A program made the position numbers and the translations under genes. From Rhyacophila brunnea (lineage: Eukaryota; Arthropoda; Insecta; Trichoptera; Rhyacophilidae): a DNA stretch of 64,000 nucleotides. Shown here in pieces: positions 12,590 to 24,800 of the stretch (position 1 is the stretch's first letter; the number at the start of each line of letters is the position of its first letter). The notes under the pieces were generated by a model. That model was given only the letters and a program-made list of their open reading frames with translations, searched no databases and was not told where the DNA came from. The stretch is from positions 1,054,001 through 1,118,000 of the forward strand of contig JAGYXB010001943.1 in NCBI GenBank assembly GCA_022495005.1, read 5' to 3'.

Positions 12590-12765
12590 GATTTAAATAT
12601 GATAATTAGCGCAAAGATTCGTATTTAACCGGTTAAGTGCCCAAAGCGTCTTTGGACGCCTTAATTACACCGATTCTTACGTTAATTACTATCAATTAAC
12701 TAATTGCGGCATAGAAAGGATTAAAGGCTTTCTGCTCTTTGACAAACAGTATGCCTAAACGAAAT
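12590..12765. promoter_or_regulatory. Candidate intronic enhancer rich in homeodomain sites
   Basis: Within about 60 bp (12658-12715) lie CTTAATTAC, GTTAATTAC, CAATTAAC and CTAATTGC, followed by CTCTTTGACAAACAG, a TCF/LEF-like site. The block is unique in the window and adjoins repeat family E. The enhancer role is inferred from site density only. Confidence 0.25.
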
Positions 12766-15572
12766 TCAAAATATGTTGCAGGCAGCCAAAATAGAGAAAG
12801 CGTTTCCGGTTTTTCAGCTCTCATAGCATTGATGCATTACTGCAGTATCCCATCTAAACTAACCTTAATTTAAAAACAGTTCTAGATTTTATAGACAATG
12901 TGACACATTTGGTATTAATAAATTCATACGCGGACATCCCGAAAACCACCGGCACACCAAAACGGTATGTAATTCATCAATGCCTTACAAAAAAACGCTA
13001 CAGTTTTAATCATATTTGTCACATTTAAAAAAAATGCAGACACAAGACAGACATTATACAATTAAAGTTATATAAAAATGGCGGTTAAAACATTTATGTT
13101 GTTTCTATTTAGACAATCTGAAGTATGTAGCTGCAATACGAATTAATAGGACTTATAATGCTCAAGTGTCCAATCAGCATTAGTCAATCTGTCGATAATT
13201 TGACAACCTTCCAAAATCACAGAGTTTTTTTTCTCAAAGCACTTCCTATGAACATTAAATAAATAATTCTTTATTATGGCTGAATAAAGTAGACGGCGGA
13301 TAATAAGTAGGTACGTTTTACAATGGTAGGAAGTTCGTGCGATGAATAAGCAATGATCATTTTCCATACATATGACACTATTCATTCACCAATTTAACAA
13401 GTATCAAAACCTTTAAATATTTATATATTGTAAATTGTGTATGAATGAAAATCACTATTCAGTCAATCGCATTTTGAAAGGTGGCAGTGATTTCATTAAA
13501 GTAACTTACAAACTTTATTTCATTACAATCAATCGTATTACAATTAACATAAACTGTTTTAAGCACTTAATAAGTATTATACTGACATATTCCATTTTCT
13601 TTTTTTAATATTATGTGTACCTATCTCTATTTTTGGTAGGTATGTCTTCCATGCCTGACGATCATGATCACTCTAAAATACAACCATCGTTTGAACGATC
13701 AGAATTTTCGACCCTCACACCCCTACGTTCTTCCACAGATTCGTATTTTCTGGACGCTACTGAAAACCACCACCATCTCCAGATTCTTTAGTCCACAGCG
13801 AGCAATATTTCAGGATAATTACAGAATATTTTATACTGACTATTATATATTAAAATAGTATGCATTTTTTTCCATAACGTGCTGAGCTGACTGGTTTGAA
13901 CCACGATAGTTACTCAGGAGATCTTCCCTAAAACGGATACATAAGTTGATATCTCTCGCATGGTGTGGCTAAAGTATGCCAACTTTCTAATGTTTCAGTA
14001 CTTCAGATAATAGGTCATACGTATTTAGGTAAAAAAAACAGCACATAAAATTATTTGACACTGCTAAGAATTTCGAATATTTAACCAGTAGGTCTAGATA
14101 TGTGCATATTTCGATTCAACAAAAAATGTGTGTATACAAGTATATTTAAATAATATATAATATATATAAACTTCACTCGTCTCACACGTGAAAATGAACC
14201 GATTCTGCTCATCAGCCAATCTTCCAACAATGAAACATTCTAGGCCGACTTGTGAGTTACTTTTCAATGGGCCAGATAACCGAAATTAAAAATAACCTTA
14301 AATATCTAAACTGGGGTGAATAAATTAATATAGTATCCATGGAGAATAGAGTTTGGACCATACCTAAAGGGAGTCCAACCTAACGACAATCAAAATATAT
14401 TTCAATATAGATTTTAATATAGTTAAATTGGTAAGTAACTGTATTAGAAAACTTTCTTTTTGGTTACCTTTATTAAAATTGTGACATTAATTACACGTAA
14501 GTTTGTCTTAGAGTGGTCCTGGAACCTGATGGCTGCTGAATTGGCAATGCGAATCAACTTGTACCTAACTTAATCAACGACCAAAGTAGCATTTTCTTTA
14601 ACTATATTAACTATATTTCTTTCAAACTATATTTGGGTTTCATATTTTATAGAAGAAGGTTTTCTTTAATATTATATTTAAAACAGATGATGAAGCTTGC
14701 AGTATAGGAAAATAATAATCCTGGATGCAGCCATGAACCCACAGTGAGCAAAGAATACTCACTTATAAGGTCGACGCGGTAAAAAAAATAATGATAGACC
14801 ATTCATTAAACAGATTGTGTTAATTTAATCGTGATTTCGACCGATAAGGAATCAAATCGAGTACAATGCGAGCTGATGTCAACGTCCGTTACTGAATATT
14901 TTAAGGAAGCCCAAAGATGGACACTCCATATATGTGCGTATTCGAATGTATTATGAATCGAACTTCTAAAATATACACGCATAAATAACACGGTTCTGCA
15001 TTGTTAATTTAGACTAGAGACGAAGCTTAAAATCTTATTGTGTTTGATTATATTTTGTGGTATGGTGTAGCCGGCAGTGATTCCCAAAGTGGTGCAACTG
15101 CTCACCTGGTGGACGACAGAAGGCAAAGGGGCGGTAGGCTGCTGAAATAAGCTAATTGCAGACCGGTAACACTGAAAGCTGATTTTTGAAGTTAGCGTGT
15201 TCTGTTTTAGAGATTTCAATTAACTTATTTAGAAATTTTAATTTCAATATAAATTTTATTTTAAAACAAAAAAACTAACCATATTATAGAATCAACTTTT
15301 CATGCATATGACTTTACACGTAAGAGACAATAGAGAAGAACAAACCTATACCCCTCACCATCGCCTGTGTGAATTATTTTATGTTTTTTTATGTAGAGAG
15401 TGGATAATAATAAACATCCTATTATAACACTATTATTTATTGGCAAAGTGACTTATAATAGAACTATGGGTATATAAATATAACAATCACTTAATAATTA
15501 TGTTATATTATTGTATTTTGTATTATTTCCATTTTTTTCTTTTTTATTCATTATATATCCATTTTCAATTAG
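12766..15572. other. AT-rich intronic sequence
   Basis: No exon or complete repeat is recognised. The region 14718-14780 on the minus strand (CGCGTCGACCTTATAAGTG, then CTCACTGTGGGTTCATGGC) resembles a tRNA-derived SINE fragment. A family D fragment lies at about 13645-13705. Confidence 0.45.
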
Positions 15573-15654
15573 ATTGGTCAAATAAAGATGTTTGAAGGAC
15601 CAAACTGGTCTTGGGGAAAAGAAATATGGAAACAGTACAAACAAATAAAATATG
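15573..15654 (+). other. Candidate small exon with an ATG
   Basis: Strong splice signals frame an 82-nt open block: a long T-rich tract ending TTTTCAATTAG before it, and G|GTAAGT after it. The frame reads IGQIK then MFEGPNWSWGKEIWKQYKQI with no stop from acceptor to donor, leaving in phase 1. Because the LIM1 exon at 27463 begins in phase 0, a direct splice would shift frame, so it can join the prickle gene only through another exon. It may instead be an alternative first coding exon, part of a nested gene, or chance. The peptide is not recognised. Confidence 0.3.
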
Positions 15655-15689
15655 GTAAGTAAATATAATTGAATTTTATTATTTAAACT

Positions 15690-15835
15690 ATTTTTTTATT
15701 CAACGAATAATTCATAAGATTTAAGAATGTAACATACTTTTGTTGAACACACATAATTTGAAAACACACTTTTTTTGTAGCGGTTATAATATATTTTTCA
15801 GAAGTGTTTTTAAATTACGTATTTTAGTATATCCT
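15690..15835 (-). mobile_element. SINE-B tail fragments
   Basis: TTTTATTCAACGAATAATTC, then AAGATTTAAGAATGTAACAT matches the 3' part of the minus-strand SINE-B at 26186. Just after it, TTTTTCAGAAGTGTTTTTAAAT (15798 on) matches the same family in the opposite orientation, giving a small inverted arrangement. Confidence 0.55.
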
Positions 15836-15883
15836 TTAAAATACTAGGTAGGTACCTACCACTTCGACAGATTGAGTTAATCA

Positions 15884-16193
15884 GGCAACTCAGAAATAAT
15901 GGGAAGTGAAATACCTAACGGGCAAGGAGAAGCAGTCAACCGATCTCGAGTAAGGAAGAATACGGTATAAATTTAAACACGTGTCAAGAATACGTCATAC
16001 GTCGAATACTGACAACTGCTCTTGGTTTATGCATTAACGCTCATTTAATATTGGTGTATTAAACACACTATTGCACGTATATAATACGTGATTCATTTTC
16101 GTAGGACACTCACACATTCAAAATCCTGCGTCAAAATTGACTATATTGGTATATATATAGCCTATCGGAATTCTATTTATTATCTGTTCTGTG
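15884..16193 (-). repeat. Dispersed repeat family C, copy 2
   Basis: Reverse complement of 5235-5530. Shared blocks are AAATACCTAACGGG, CACGTGTCAAGAATACGTCAT, ACGCTCATTTAATATTGGTG, TTTCGTAGGACACTC and TATAGCCTATCGGAATTCTA. The two copies lie in inverted orientation 10 kb apart. Confidence 0.75.
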
Positions 16194-17119
16194 GAGTTAA
16201 TGTATGTTCTAACTAATGGGAGGCGGTAGGCCGAAAAAGTTTGGGAAACTCTGGCGCAGCGCTTTTCGTGGGTGTTCAAGGATACGCAATGTTAGACTTC
16301 GCAAAATAATAGACACAATGGGCAACTGGCCATGCTACATCGTCATAGGCGGCTGCCATTAAATTTTATTGAATGAAATTTTATTATAGGTGGGATATGC
16401 ATTGGCTATGCACTAGACTTTTTATTAGTTTAAAGTCAAACTACTGACTGCGTTTTGATAGACCTAATCACTAGGAAATTTGGTATACTACCTCTGATAA
16501 GTACCTACTTCATTTCTTTTACAAATGACAGATAACTACTATTCAAGCTGAATTGGCTTTGCGTCAATCAGCTCTCATGTAATTTATACGATGCAGGGTA
16601 CACAAAATTAATGGGAATTGTCCTACACTACTGGGTGTAGTGACTAGAGGATATACGTCTGAAAGGCAGCAAGAGGCCGCTGCATCGACGGAATATTGAA
16701 GTTATACTGAAGTAAGAGTCAACGCAACGTGCAGGACTGAGAATTATTGAATCAGATTGAAGATGTAGTATCCATTCAGCGGTGAATCGATCCAGGCTGA
16801 TGATAGTGTCGTTGATATAATATTAACTAATTCGCAATGTCGTGGTCTTCTGAACTAGATTCAACCAACTCAAAACGAACAAACGGGAAGATAATATCTT
16901 AAATAGGTATTATGTTATAGATTTCATTTTAGAAATCATTTTTCCATACTTACTTTTTATTTTTCGTAATGGCAATATATAATTTAAAGTAAGATTTTAA
17001 ACATCGTATCACAGATTAGATTAATAAGATGGAAATGTAAAAGCCGTCGCTATAGACCAAAAATTTAAAACAGAGTACTTTATGACGGTCAGCCCATAAA
17101 ACCTGAATAAAAAAAAGCG
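16194..17119. other. Intronic sequence, nothing recognised
   Basis: Moderately AT-rich. The open frames are short and no known repeat blocks, exons or RNA-like structures are seen. Confidence 0.5.
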
Positions 17120-17335
17120 CACCGACTCTCCTCAAATATTGAATGCGCGTTACATTTACCTGTCAAACTGTAATGCATATTATTATGATACATTACGTAA
17201 TTATTCAAAATAACATATTCTTTAACACGAGTTTAAGTATGTCTCATATTTTTCCACACTCAAGATCCGTAACCTGTTAGTCCACACCCGTTAGGTATTT
17301 CAGTTTCCATTAATTCTGTGTTCCCTGGTGCCACA
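17120..17335 (+). repeat. Dispersed repeat family F with a family C end
   Basis: ATTGAATGCGCGTTACATTT, then ATTATTATGATACAT and AACATATTCTTTAACAC match 20285-20425 (ATTGAATGCGCATTTTGTTA, TATTATGATACAT, AACATATTCTTTTACAC). It runs into a family C block (CCCGTTAGGTATTTCAGTTT). Confidence 0.6.
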
Positions 17336-18014
17336 GCATGCAAATTTCCACAGAAAGCTGTGCTAGGTACTCAAACTTTCTGGACTTTTATTTTATAGAT
17401 ACTGGTTGAATCCTTTTAATTATGCACTATAATATGACGTGATGGTCAGTTGTCACCTTTTAAAACATTATTAAGTCACAATATAAAATTATTATACCAA
17501 AACTCATTAACAATTAAATTGTATAAGTATAATTTCTTTCTTTCACCGTCATAATAGTATATCAGTGTATACTATTATACCGTTTAACCGATGTTCTTAT
17601 AATTTCATATCGATAATAATACCCTCGTGCGGTATTATTTTTCTCTGAGAACCTTACCTGGAAGAGGTGCTCTGCATAACAATTAGATGAATAAGGGGAT
17701 ATCTAGTAGGCATTGACTGGGTGGGTCGGTGAGTCATCGCATCATGAATGAGTTGTGGATAGGTTATAATTGCGTACCTATCTAGCATCCGTACGGTGGT
17801 AGACTTGAATGAGATGTCTGACCCGATATCTCGTCTGTGTGTCAACCGCGCGGCACTTCGATTAAAAATGCGTCCAAATATCTTCGTTTTTTTCCCGATT
17901 GACTTCCGTTGTGGCTTCCACGACTCGCTGTACTGCCCATGTTTATATGGGCAACAGGATATTGCGAGAACAACAACGACTGTTTGCTTTTTTTTTACAC
18001 GACGTTGATTAAAA

Positions 18015-18453
18015 TTTCGTTTTACTTTTACTGGATATAATTATATAGCAAGCGAGTTTTTTTTAACTAATACATTATCAAAATACACAAAGGGAGGGGG
18101 GTTTGGTTCCGGACCGCCCCCACAAACGGAAAAAAATACTAATAGTTTAGGCAAATTCTTCGTTAGGACCTCGTCACTGGGGATTCGGACCCGGATGGTT
18201 AATTTTACTGTCAAACAGCCTTCTCAATGGATTGTTTCGTTTTACTTTTACTGGATATAATTATATAGCAAGCGAGTTTTTTTTAACTAATACATCATCA
18301 AAATACACAAAGGGAGGGGGGTTCGGTTCCGGACCGCCCCCACAAACGGAAAAAATACTAATAGTTTAGGCAAATTCTTCGTTAGGACCTCGTCACTGGG
18401 GATTCAGACCCGGATGGTTAATTTTACTGTCAAACAGCCTTCTCAATGGATTG
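18015..18453. repeat. Tandem duplication of a 220-bp unit
   Basis: Two head-to-tail copies, 18015-18234 and 18235-18453, differ at only about four positions (for example ACATTATC versus ACATCATC, GGTTTGG versus GGTTCGG, one A lost, TTCGGA versus TTCAGA). Each contains GGGAGGGGGGTT, a GGACCGCCCCCACAAACGG block and, on the minus strand, a B-box-like GGGTCCGAATCCCC. The near identity indicates recent duplication. Confidence 0.95.
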
Positions 18454-20212
18454 ATCTTACTCCTCTCGATAGTATAAATATTATTATACAACATGCAAGG
18501 CCTGTCGCCACTGAACGAACCATGGCACTCATAAATTAGTGCAATTATCTGGGACATCCAATGTTTGCCTTAATATGCCAAATACGGCGCGAACGACACA
18601 AACGGATATTAACAATCCTAATAATTATGACCGTTAACTCACGTGCAACTGATACCCACTTGTATATGCGACAGCTCACAACAGCTCATAAATGAACACC
18701 CTTAATTATACCTGCTGATCAGATGTTTATCACTAGGTTCAAAGTGCGGTGTGTTTGGATATGGGGAATGTAAAGCACAATCTTAACTTTGTCGTTTATA
18801 CGTATCGTACACTTCTTCTCCTTCAAACAAGCATCAATAGCTTCAATACCACTTGGTAGAAAAGCGAGGTTTCTCTGAACTCTGCTGGATCAACATCAAG
18901 GTCTTTGGGCAATGTAACATGCAGTCTCTCCGTTGGGTCGTATCTTGCCCAACCGTAGTTTGCAGGGTCGATATCAGGAGAACCTAGATCTCCAACCCGT
19001 CTGTACCGACTCGTGACCAGATTACTAGGACTTTTTGGACTAGAAGTTCCTGTCTATAAACCCAGTTGAGCTATAGTTGGAATGCCAAATGTCACTGTAT
19101 AATAATCACCGCATGCTTTAGACACAATTATTTTATCGAATCCATCATTTTTTTGTATATATTGGCATACAATTTTATTAGAACTTAATATTTAACATTT
19201 TACGCTTAGGTGTAATAGTATAGTTAGTACAATAATAATTGAAGGGTTTAATAACAAAAACCGATAAGTCACTCATATGGTGTAAATCTCACAATTATAT
19301 TTCAGTGGTATATAAAAAAATAACTTTTAAAATACCTCAAAATCACACACAAAGGTTTAAAACGATTATTTGAAGTAGTAATCTAAATAAATGTAGACAT
19401 GTCCAAATTATTTTTTCATGAGTTTAACGAAAAAAACAACTTGTAGAAATAAAATATTGTTTTAGTTTTAAAATATAAGTACCTAAGTAATACGATTGAA
19501 AAAATTAAACTAACCAACTACTACCTAGTTACGCTTGACGCACCAAAACATAATTTGCCACTAATATTAAATTGTGCACTTATCGGTTTTTGTTATTAGA
19601 CGTCTGAATTATTATTGTACAATTGGGGATGCATTCATTTGCAGTAGTTTCATCCTTTCACTTGATGTTTGAAGCATGCACACACATTATTCATTCATAG
19701 TTTAGCAACATACTGCCAATGTTGTTAGCTTGTAATGTGAATGTATGCGGTTTACCAGACACAGGTAACGTCACACCCACACAGGTGAAGTTGCTCTCAA
19801 ATAAGTGTTGCAAATAAACATTTAATTTACCTGCTCCCAAGAGGTACTCACAACAAACAGTACACTGACGCATTAACACATTGAAACCGGACACTTAAAT
19901 ATTATTACAATTTTATTTTTACTTTCAAATACGTCAATAACTTATGTTCAGATAATAATTTCTTGTTGAAAAAGTTAGTACATATTTAAAAATTCAACAC
20001 AACCGTCACATCGGTATACTTCATAAAAAAACACACGTCATCATAGACCAAGACTTTGAATGTTCTGAATCCCCTTTCAGGTTCTCCATCTGAATGTTCT
20101 CCCAAGACCCAATGACCGTAGTTTAGTGAAGCAGTATAATTAGTATGTAATAAAAGAGAAACAATTGCAAACGCCCAGAATTTGAGAAAACATACATTAT
20201 TGTGACGTCACC
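18454..20212. other. Intronic sequence, unassigned
   Basis: The first 250 bp (18480-18730) are less AT-biased and hold CATAAATTAGTGCAATTATC, CTCACGTGCAACTG and CTTAATTATACC, a possible regulatory stretch. The remainder is AT-rich, with no exon or repeat recognised. Confidence 0.4.
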
Positions 20213-20280
20213 GAGTATCGAACCAGGAGCCCCCGGGTGAAAGGCCATCGCATTACGCACTGGACTGCGAGGGCCGTCAA
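20213..20280 (-). mobile_element. tRNA-derived SINE head
   Basis: On the minus strand GACGGCCCTCGCAGTCCAGT, then GCGTAATGCGATGGCC and CTCCTGGTTCGATACTCGG give an A box and a good B box in tRNA spacing. The stems do not fold as a functional tRNA. Repeat family F abuts it and may be the same element's tail. Confidence 0.6.
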
Positions 20281-20431
20281 TATTGTTACCAGTATTGAAT
20301 GCGCATTTTGTTAACGTGACAAACTTTAGTGTATATTATGATACATATTATTAGGTACGTATTATTGAGGAAAAAAACATATTCTTTTACACCTGTTTAA
20401 GTTTATCCCATTCGAGAATTATACTTTCTTA

Positions 20432-20571
20432 AGCCGCATTTAGACCAAGCGAGCGAATGTTTGTTCTTCCCCGACTCCAGCGAAATACTTATGCTCGCTC
20501 AACAAAAAGCGAGAGAATTTCGCTGGAGTGGGGGAAGAACAAACATTCGCTTGCTTGGTTTAAATGCGGTT
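20432..20571. mobile_element. Harbinger-like foldback MITE
   Basis: Nearly the whole 140 bp is a hairpin. Arms of about 57 bp start AGCCGCATTTAGACCAAGCG and end CTTGGTTTAAATGCGGTT. They are flanked on both sides by TTA, the 3-bp target typical of PIF/Harbinger elements. There is no coding content. Confidence 0.85.
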
Positions 20572-21399
20572 TTACAGCCACAACCAGAAAGTAGCCCACT
20601 TCCCTTATTTTTGTATTCCCTGAAAAAACCTTTCGCTAAATAAAAAGGGAAACTGTATATTGTAACATATACGATCATTTAAAGAAGAATTCATCCAGTA
20701 AAATTTTGATTATGTACTATTATTTATTAGGGTTTTCGTTATTATACTGTAAAGTGTGAATATACTTTTAAGATAAAAAGTTTTTCATCTTCATCAATAT
20801 ATTAATTAGTACATGGGACATTATTTTTTTTTTGTTTGTACAGGTTCGCGAGCGTTAAAAGACCAGTGAATGGAAGTTGCATTGGTACACCTTATAAGGA
20901 ACGTCCTTGCGCATTATTTTGTTAGGTGTGCGTGACTTTCGGGCGAAACTGGACACACAATACTATCGCAAATCGATACGAATACAGTCGTATGCATTGA
21001 CGTGGATTTCATACGTTTATAATGCATTCATTCAACTTGCATACATTTTAGTCTCACATCATTGCGATCGGAATGTGGAGACACGTTCGTACATGAAAAA
21101 TGTTTCGTAGACAGTGAATTCCGAACTGAGTCCGCCCATTCTTAGAAATAGCATTGAATTCCGCAAAAGTCCAATAATGTGTTCTTAGTTAGTCATCTTG
21201 TGAAAGTGATTATTGATTATTCCAAATTCAAAATTGTTATAGTCCAGTGGCATAAGTAAAATATGAGAAATTTTAAATAAAATCATGAACTTTGGCTTGA
21301 TGAATCCTAGGCACTACCAAAAAAATATTTTTCTAACTATTAAATGAATAATTAAAAGCCCCCGAATTCTACTGTCTGATTTGATTGATTTTTAGTTCG

Positions 21400-21620
21400 A
21401 TATGTATTTTATGGTACCTCGGCCACATTATGAGGGGACAAAAATACATCATTCCCCAACTTGTCATTCAAGGAAAGATCAATGGGAAGCATAGCAGAGG
21501 ACGGCGCCGCATTTCTGGCTTAAGAACATCCGTGATTGGTACGAGTGCAGCTCCACTGAACTGTTCCGGCTAGCAGACGACAAAGATAAGATCGCCTTGA
21601 TGGTGGCCGACCTCCGCTAG
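21400..21620 (+). pseudogene. Non-LTR retrotransposon reverse transcriptase, C-terminal tail
   Basis: One frame gives YLGHIMRGQKY, LVIQGKI and SRGRRRIS. After a single frameshift near 21511 the next frame continues with WLKNIRDWYECSSTELF and IALMVADLR before a stop at 21618-21620. These are the conserved last residues of reverse transcriptases in many lepidopteran and aphid non-LTR elements (recognised from memory of the family). An A/G-rich run at 21630-21659 is the likely 3' end. It is 5'-truncated and broken. Confidence 0.8.
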
Positions 21621-22008
21621 GGGATGGCACAATAAGAAGAAGAGAAAGAGAGAGAAGACCAAAATGGTCTATTCATCATGCCAAAGTTCATCAAAAATCC
21701 ACACTTCGTTGAATTTTCTGAGCTATGGCCCCGGACTGTAGGTACCTAGTAGGTACACCAAGAGTAGTATGACGTAGCATAATATATATTTTTAAAGTAC
21801 CTAGTCGTTTTCAAGTAAATTTTCCGGGTGGCCACATTACAAATATCACCCATATCCAGGAAACACAAAATATATGAGAACTGAAATACTTTTATGTTAT
21901 TAATCTGTTATGTGCTCATAGGCAACGTTTATTTCCATCAGGCCAATGCACGCTATAAAAGTATAAATATAATCTCTTTGGACAGCCCTATTAAATCCAC
22001 CTGCTCGC

Positions 22009-22346
22009 TTAAGAGCGTACATTGAAACGGCAAATAATTTTCAACAGTAGGTGCGAAGAAATTTCTCACTCGTCGCCTGGACTCGCCAATCGGAGACCGA
22101 CAGTCGAAGTTTGCGCACGTCGATTTGTTTTGTCATGGCGTCGGATGAAAATATTCTTAAATCGTGTAAAGATGACTAAAAAACTTTACGTGTGTACTTA
22201 AAAGAAAACGTGTCATTGAATATACTATTATTATTAGTAATATAACATTAAATGGACGCATGTTGGATTTTTATGACAAATTATATTTCGTTCGGCACGC
22301 GTCATTTGCACAATCCGCGCATCGCCTAGCCACGATCTTTTTAGAC
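22009..22346 (-). repeat. Repeat family E, copy 2
   Basis: Inverted relative to 12162-12517, about 10 kb away, with recognisable identity over its full length. No open frame is conserved between the two copies, so it is treated as non-coding. Confidence 0.8.
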
Positions 22347-24364
22347 AATGCCTCAACTGAAGTATAGCCTTAAAAATGTGTTTGCGACTATCAAGAAATA
22401 AGGTGAAATGGCGATGCGAGACAACACCATACGATAAGGACGATTTAAGCACTGTCAGTGATAGCGACTTTAGACTGTATAAAAATCCACCCCGCGTACC
22501 TACTTATTTCCTTTCAGGAGAAGAATTAATAACAGTTTACATAAATTATTTTGTGGCAAGTATGTATAACTGTAGGAAGTTGTAACGTAATTAAATCAAT
22601 CGCAGATTTAGGTTTTTTTTCACCAGCTGTTCAATAGAAATTGATTTACCGCCGCTAGCGACTTTATTAAATTTAACCTTAAAAATGCATAATTTTTGTG
22701 CACACTATTTAAATTTGTAAAATATAAGCTTGTAATTTCAAGAATTACAATTTGGTGGTAAGTAATTCATAATTGATTGAATACACTTTCAAATAACTTT
22801 GCTATTAATGTAAGACGATACGATTTCATACAAATTTTAAATCTTTTCATGAGCACACTTCGATACCACTGATCTGCATAATCTTCTAATCTGGAACGAC
22901 ATACCTATCATGATTTTGTGTTCCACGCGATTTATAATCGTGATTCCTTTTAATACTCCTAAATAGTTATATCTCTTCAGCGATCCCTGTATTCTACCAT
23001 CCATATATTTGAACGTATTCTGAGGCTTATAGCATCCTTCACTTGGTCGAACAATTAGGTAGGGTAGGCGACCTCCCTTTTCCATTCCGGATCTTTCCTC
23101 TGATGATGAGCCTTTCCATATTGTTTGATTGATTTTAAGATTTTCAGATTAATTTATAATATCAGAGATAGTCTTCCTTATGCTCGGTCAAGACATCTGC
23201 CCGCAAATAAAATATACAATTGTTTGACAACTTTTCCCCACAATCAAAAATAAACTGACATTTGAAAACGTTGATTAATGCATCAAATTAAATATAGGTA
23301 GTTTGGAAAGTCCACGTCGTACAAATCTGAGCGATTTAATAATTAATACAACATTCCGCGAAACCCCATGTCGCTACTTTAAATGTAAAGATTTGTACAT
23401 AACCTGCAAATATGACCACAATTATTGCTTGTTTTAGTGCACATGTTTTCGAGCGGCTCAATAAAAAAACATGGACATTTGTTTTGAAAAAAATGTTTCT
23501 TAAACAATTTCTAAATACTTTTTATACAATGTGCATTTGTTTACGGACAAATATAATAGGTGTGTTGGCCTGGAGTAGGCTTTACACTAATTATAATAGC
23601 AAGCGGCAAAAAACTACATAAATCAATGTTGCTATTAATAATTATTAATTTTTTGGTGTATATATTTAGGTACCTACCTACCTACTTCAGTATTTTTCAA
23701 AATTTTGACTTTATAACCAAGACATTTTTTGCACTTAGGTAAGTAAGTATTATAATTTTCGAAAAAAAATCGCGACGCACCTGAGTTGTAACCACACTGG
23801 TTGGTAAACTTAACATTTTCTGACATTTTAATGTCAAAAAGTCCAGTTCAAAAAAATATACAATTAGCTAAAACATACTTCGTCGTAGGTAAGTAATTAA
23901 TTTACCATAATTACCAAGGTAACGAAAAAGACTTATCTACCTAAGTAATTGCTTTATTTTATAAGCGAAATGCTAGGCTGCCAATAAACAGGTAGGGCAC
24001 CTGTTCACTCACTGTGGGAAAAAACTTTCAGTGTCACATTCCTATCTAATCAAATGATGACTGTGTCGGAAACCAACTGGAAAAACAATTACTACATCAA
24101 TAAATACATCGATTATACCTTCGCATTTGAATTGAAATAATTATGTTGTATCACTAGGTACAAACTCGTGTAAGGAGAAACTGTTAATTGAAATTGACTG
24201 TTAAAGATGCAAAGGTTTGGAATAATAAAATGATTAATTAATTCTATCAATTGTCTATTGGTTACATGATGTACATGTAGGTATTTTTTTATTGATATCG
24301 TAATGCGATAATATCATAATATGCCATCAATAATAGTGTTGTGCTGTAAAAAACGCCGGCCCAG
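22347..24364. other. Intronic sequence with a weak reverse-transcriptase-like trace
   Basis: On the minus strand 22837-23085 reads KRYNYLGVLKG, then INRVEHKIMIG, faintly like the YLG motif region of non-LTR reverse transcriptases. The match is short and not called. The rest is AT-rich, with TAGGTACCTACCTACC tracts around 23667. Confidence 0.35.
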
Positions 24365-24530
24365 TAGTTATTCGGCTGTCATGGTCGAGCGGTTGAAAGG
24401 TCGTGTACCCTGCAGACAGAGCGGTGCGGTGGCTGGCGAGCTGGTGAGTGGTGAGTGGCAAGTGGTGACTCCTCACCGGAACCGGGTCGCGCAGCTGTCA
24501 CACCAGCTGATGCAGACGAGGATCCAGGGC
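24365..24530 (+). mobile_element. Possible SINE with a tRNA-like A box
   Basis: This GC-rich island begins GGCTGTCATGGTCGAGCGGT, resembling the A-box side of tRNA-Ser or tRNA-Leu, and ends near ATCCAGGGCTTCG. Both strands stay open for about 75-87 codons, but neither peptide resembles a known protein, and open frames on both strands are expected from GC content alone. Confidence 0.3.
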
Positions 24531-24686
24531 TTCGTTTTGTACAACCCAAAAACACCAAATATATTATTTTGTCACATTCGTTAAAATATATCAATCCCCA
24601 CAAATTGAAGAAACCTTAACAGATTTTTTGGAAATCGGAATGGATACAGGTTTGTACCCTGTTATCTCTTTTTTATACACACAATT

Positions 24687-24800
24687 AGTGACGTCCCGTG
24701 GGGGTAGGCAGGTCATGCGTTGCTTATGAGCGGCACTAAATAAAGGGTGGCAAATGAAGGAACGAATATACCTACTATAACAATTTTTGAAAGCAGTGGC
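24687..24800 (+). mobile_element. hAT-like MITE family 2, end fragment
   Basis: AGTGACGTCCCGTGGGGGTA then GGCAGGTCATGCGTTGCTTA is the family end seen at 42555 and, inverted, at 29061. The following GAAGGAACGAATA and TTTTTGAAAGCAGTGG also match 42632-42672. The opposite terminus was not found. Confidence 0.6.

Noticed and set aside
22837..23085. Minus-strand frame resembling the YLG region of a reverse transcriptase
   Set aside because: The similarity rests on a handful of residues and neighbouring RT motifs are absent.
24321..24603. GC-rich frames of 87 and 74 codons on both strands
   Set aside because: Both strands open in the same GC-rich patch, with an A-box-like start; a SINE is more likely than a gene.
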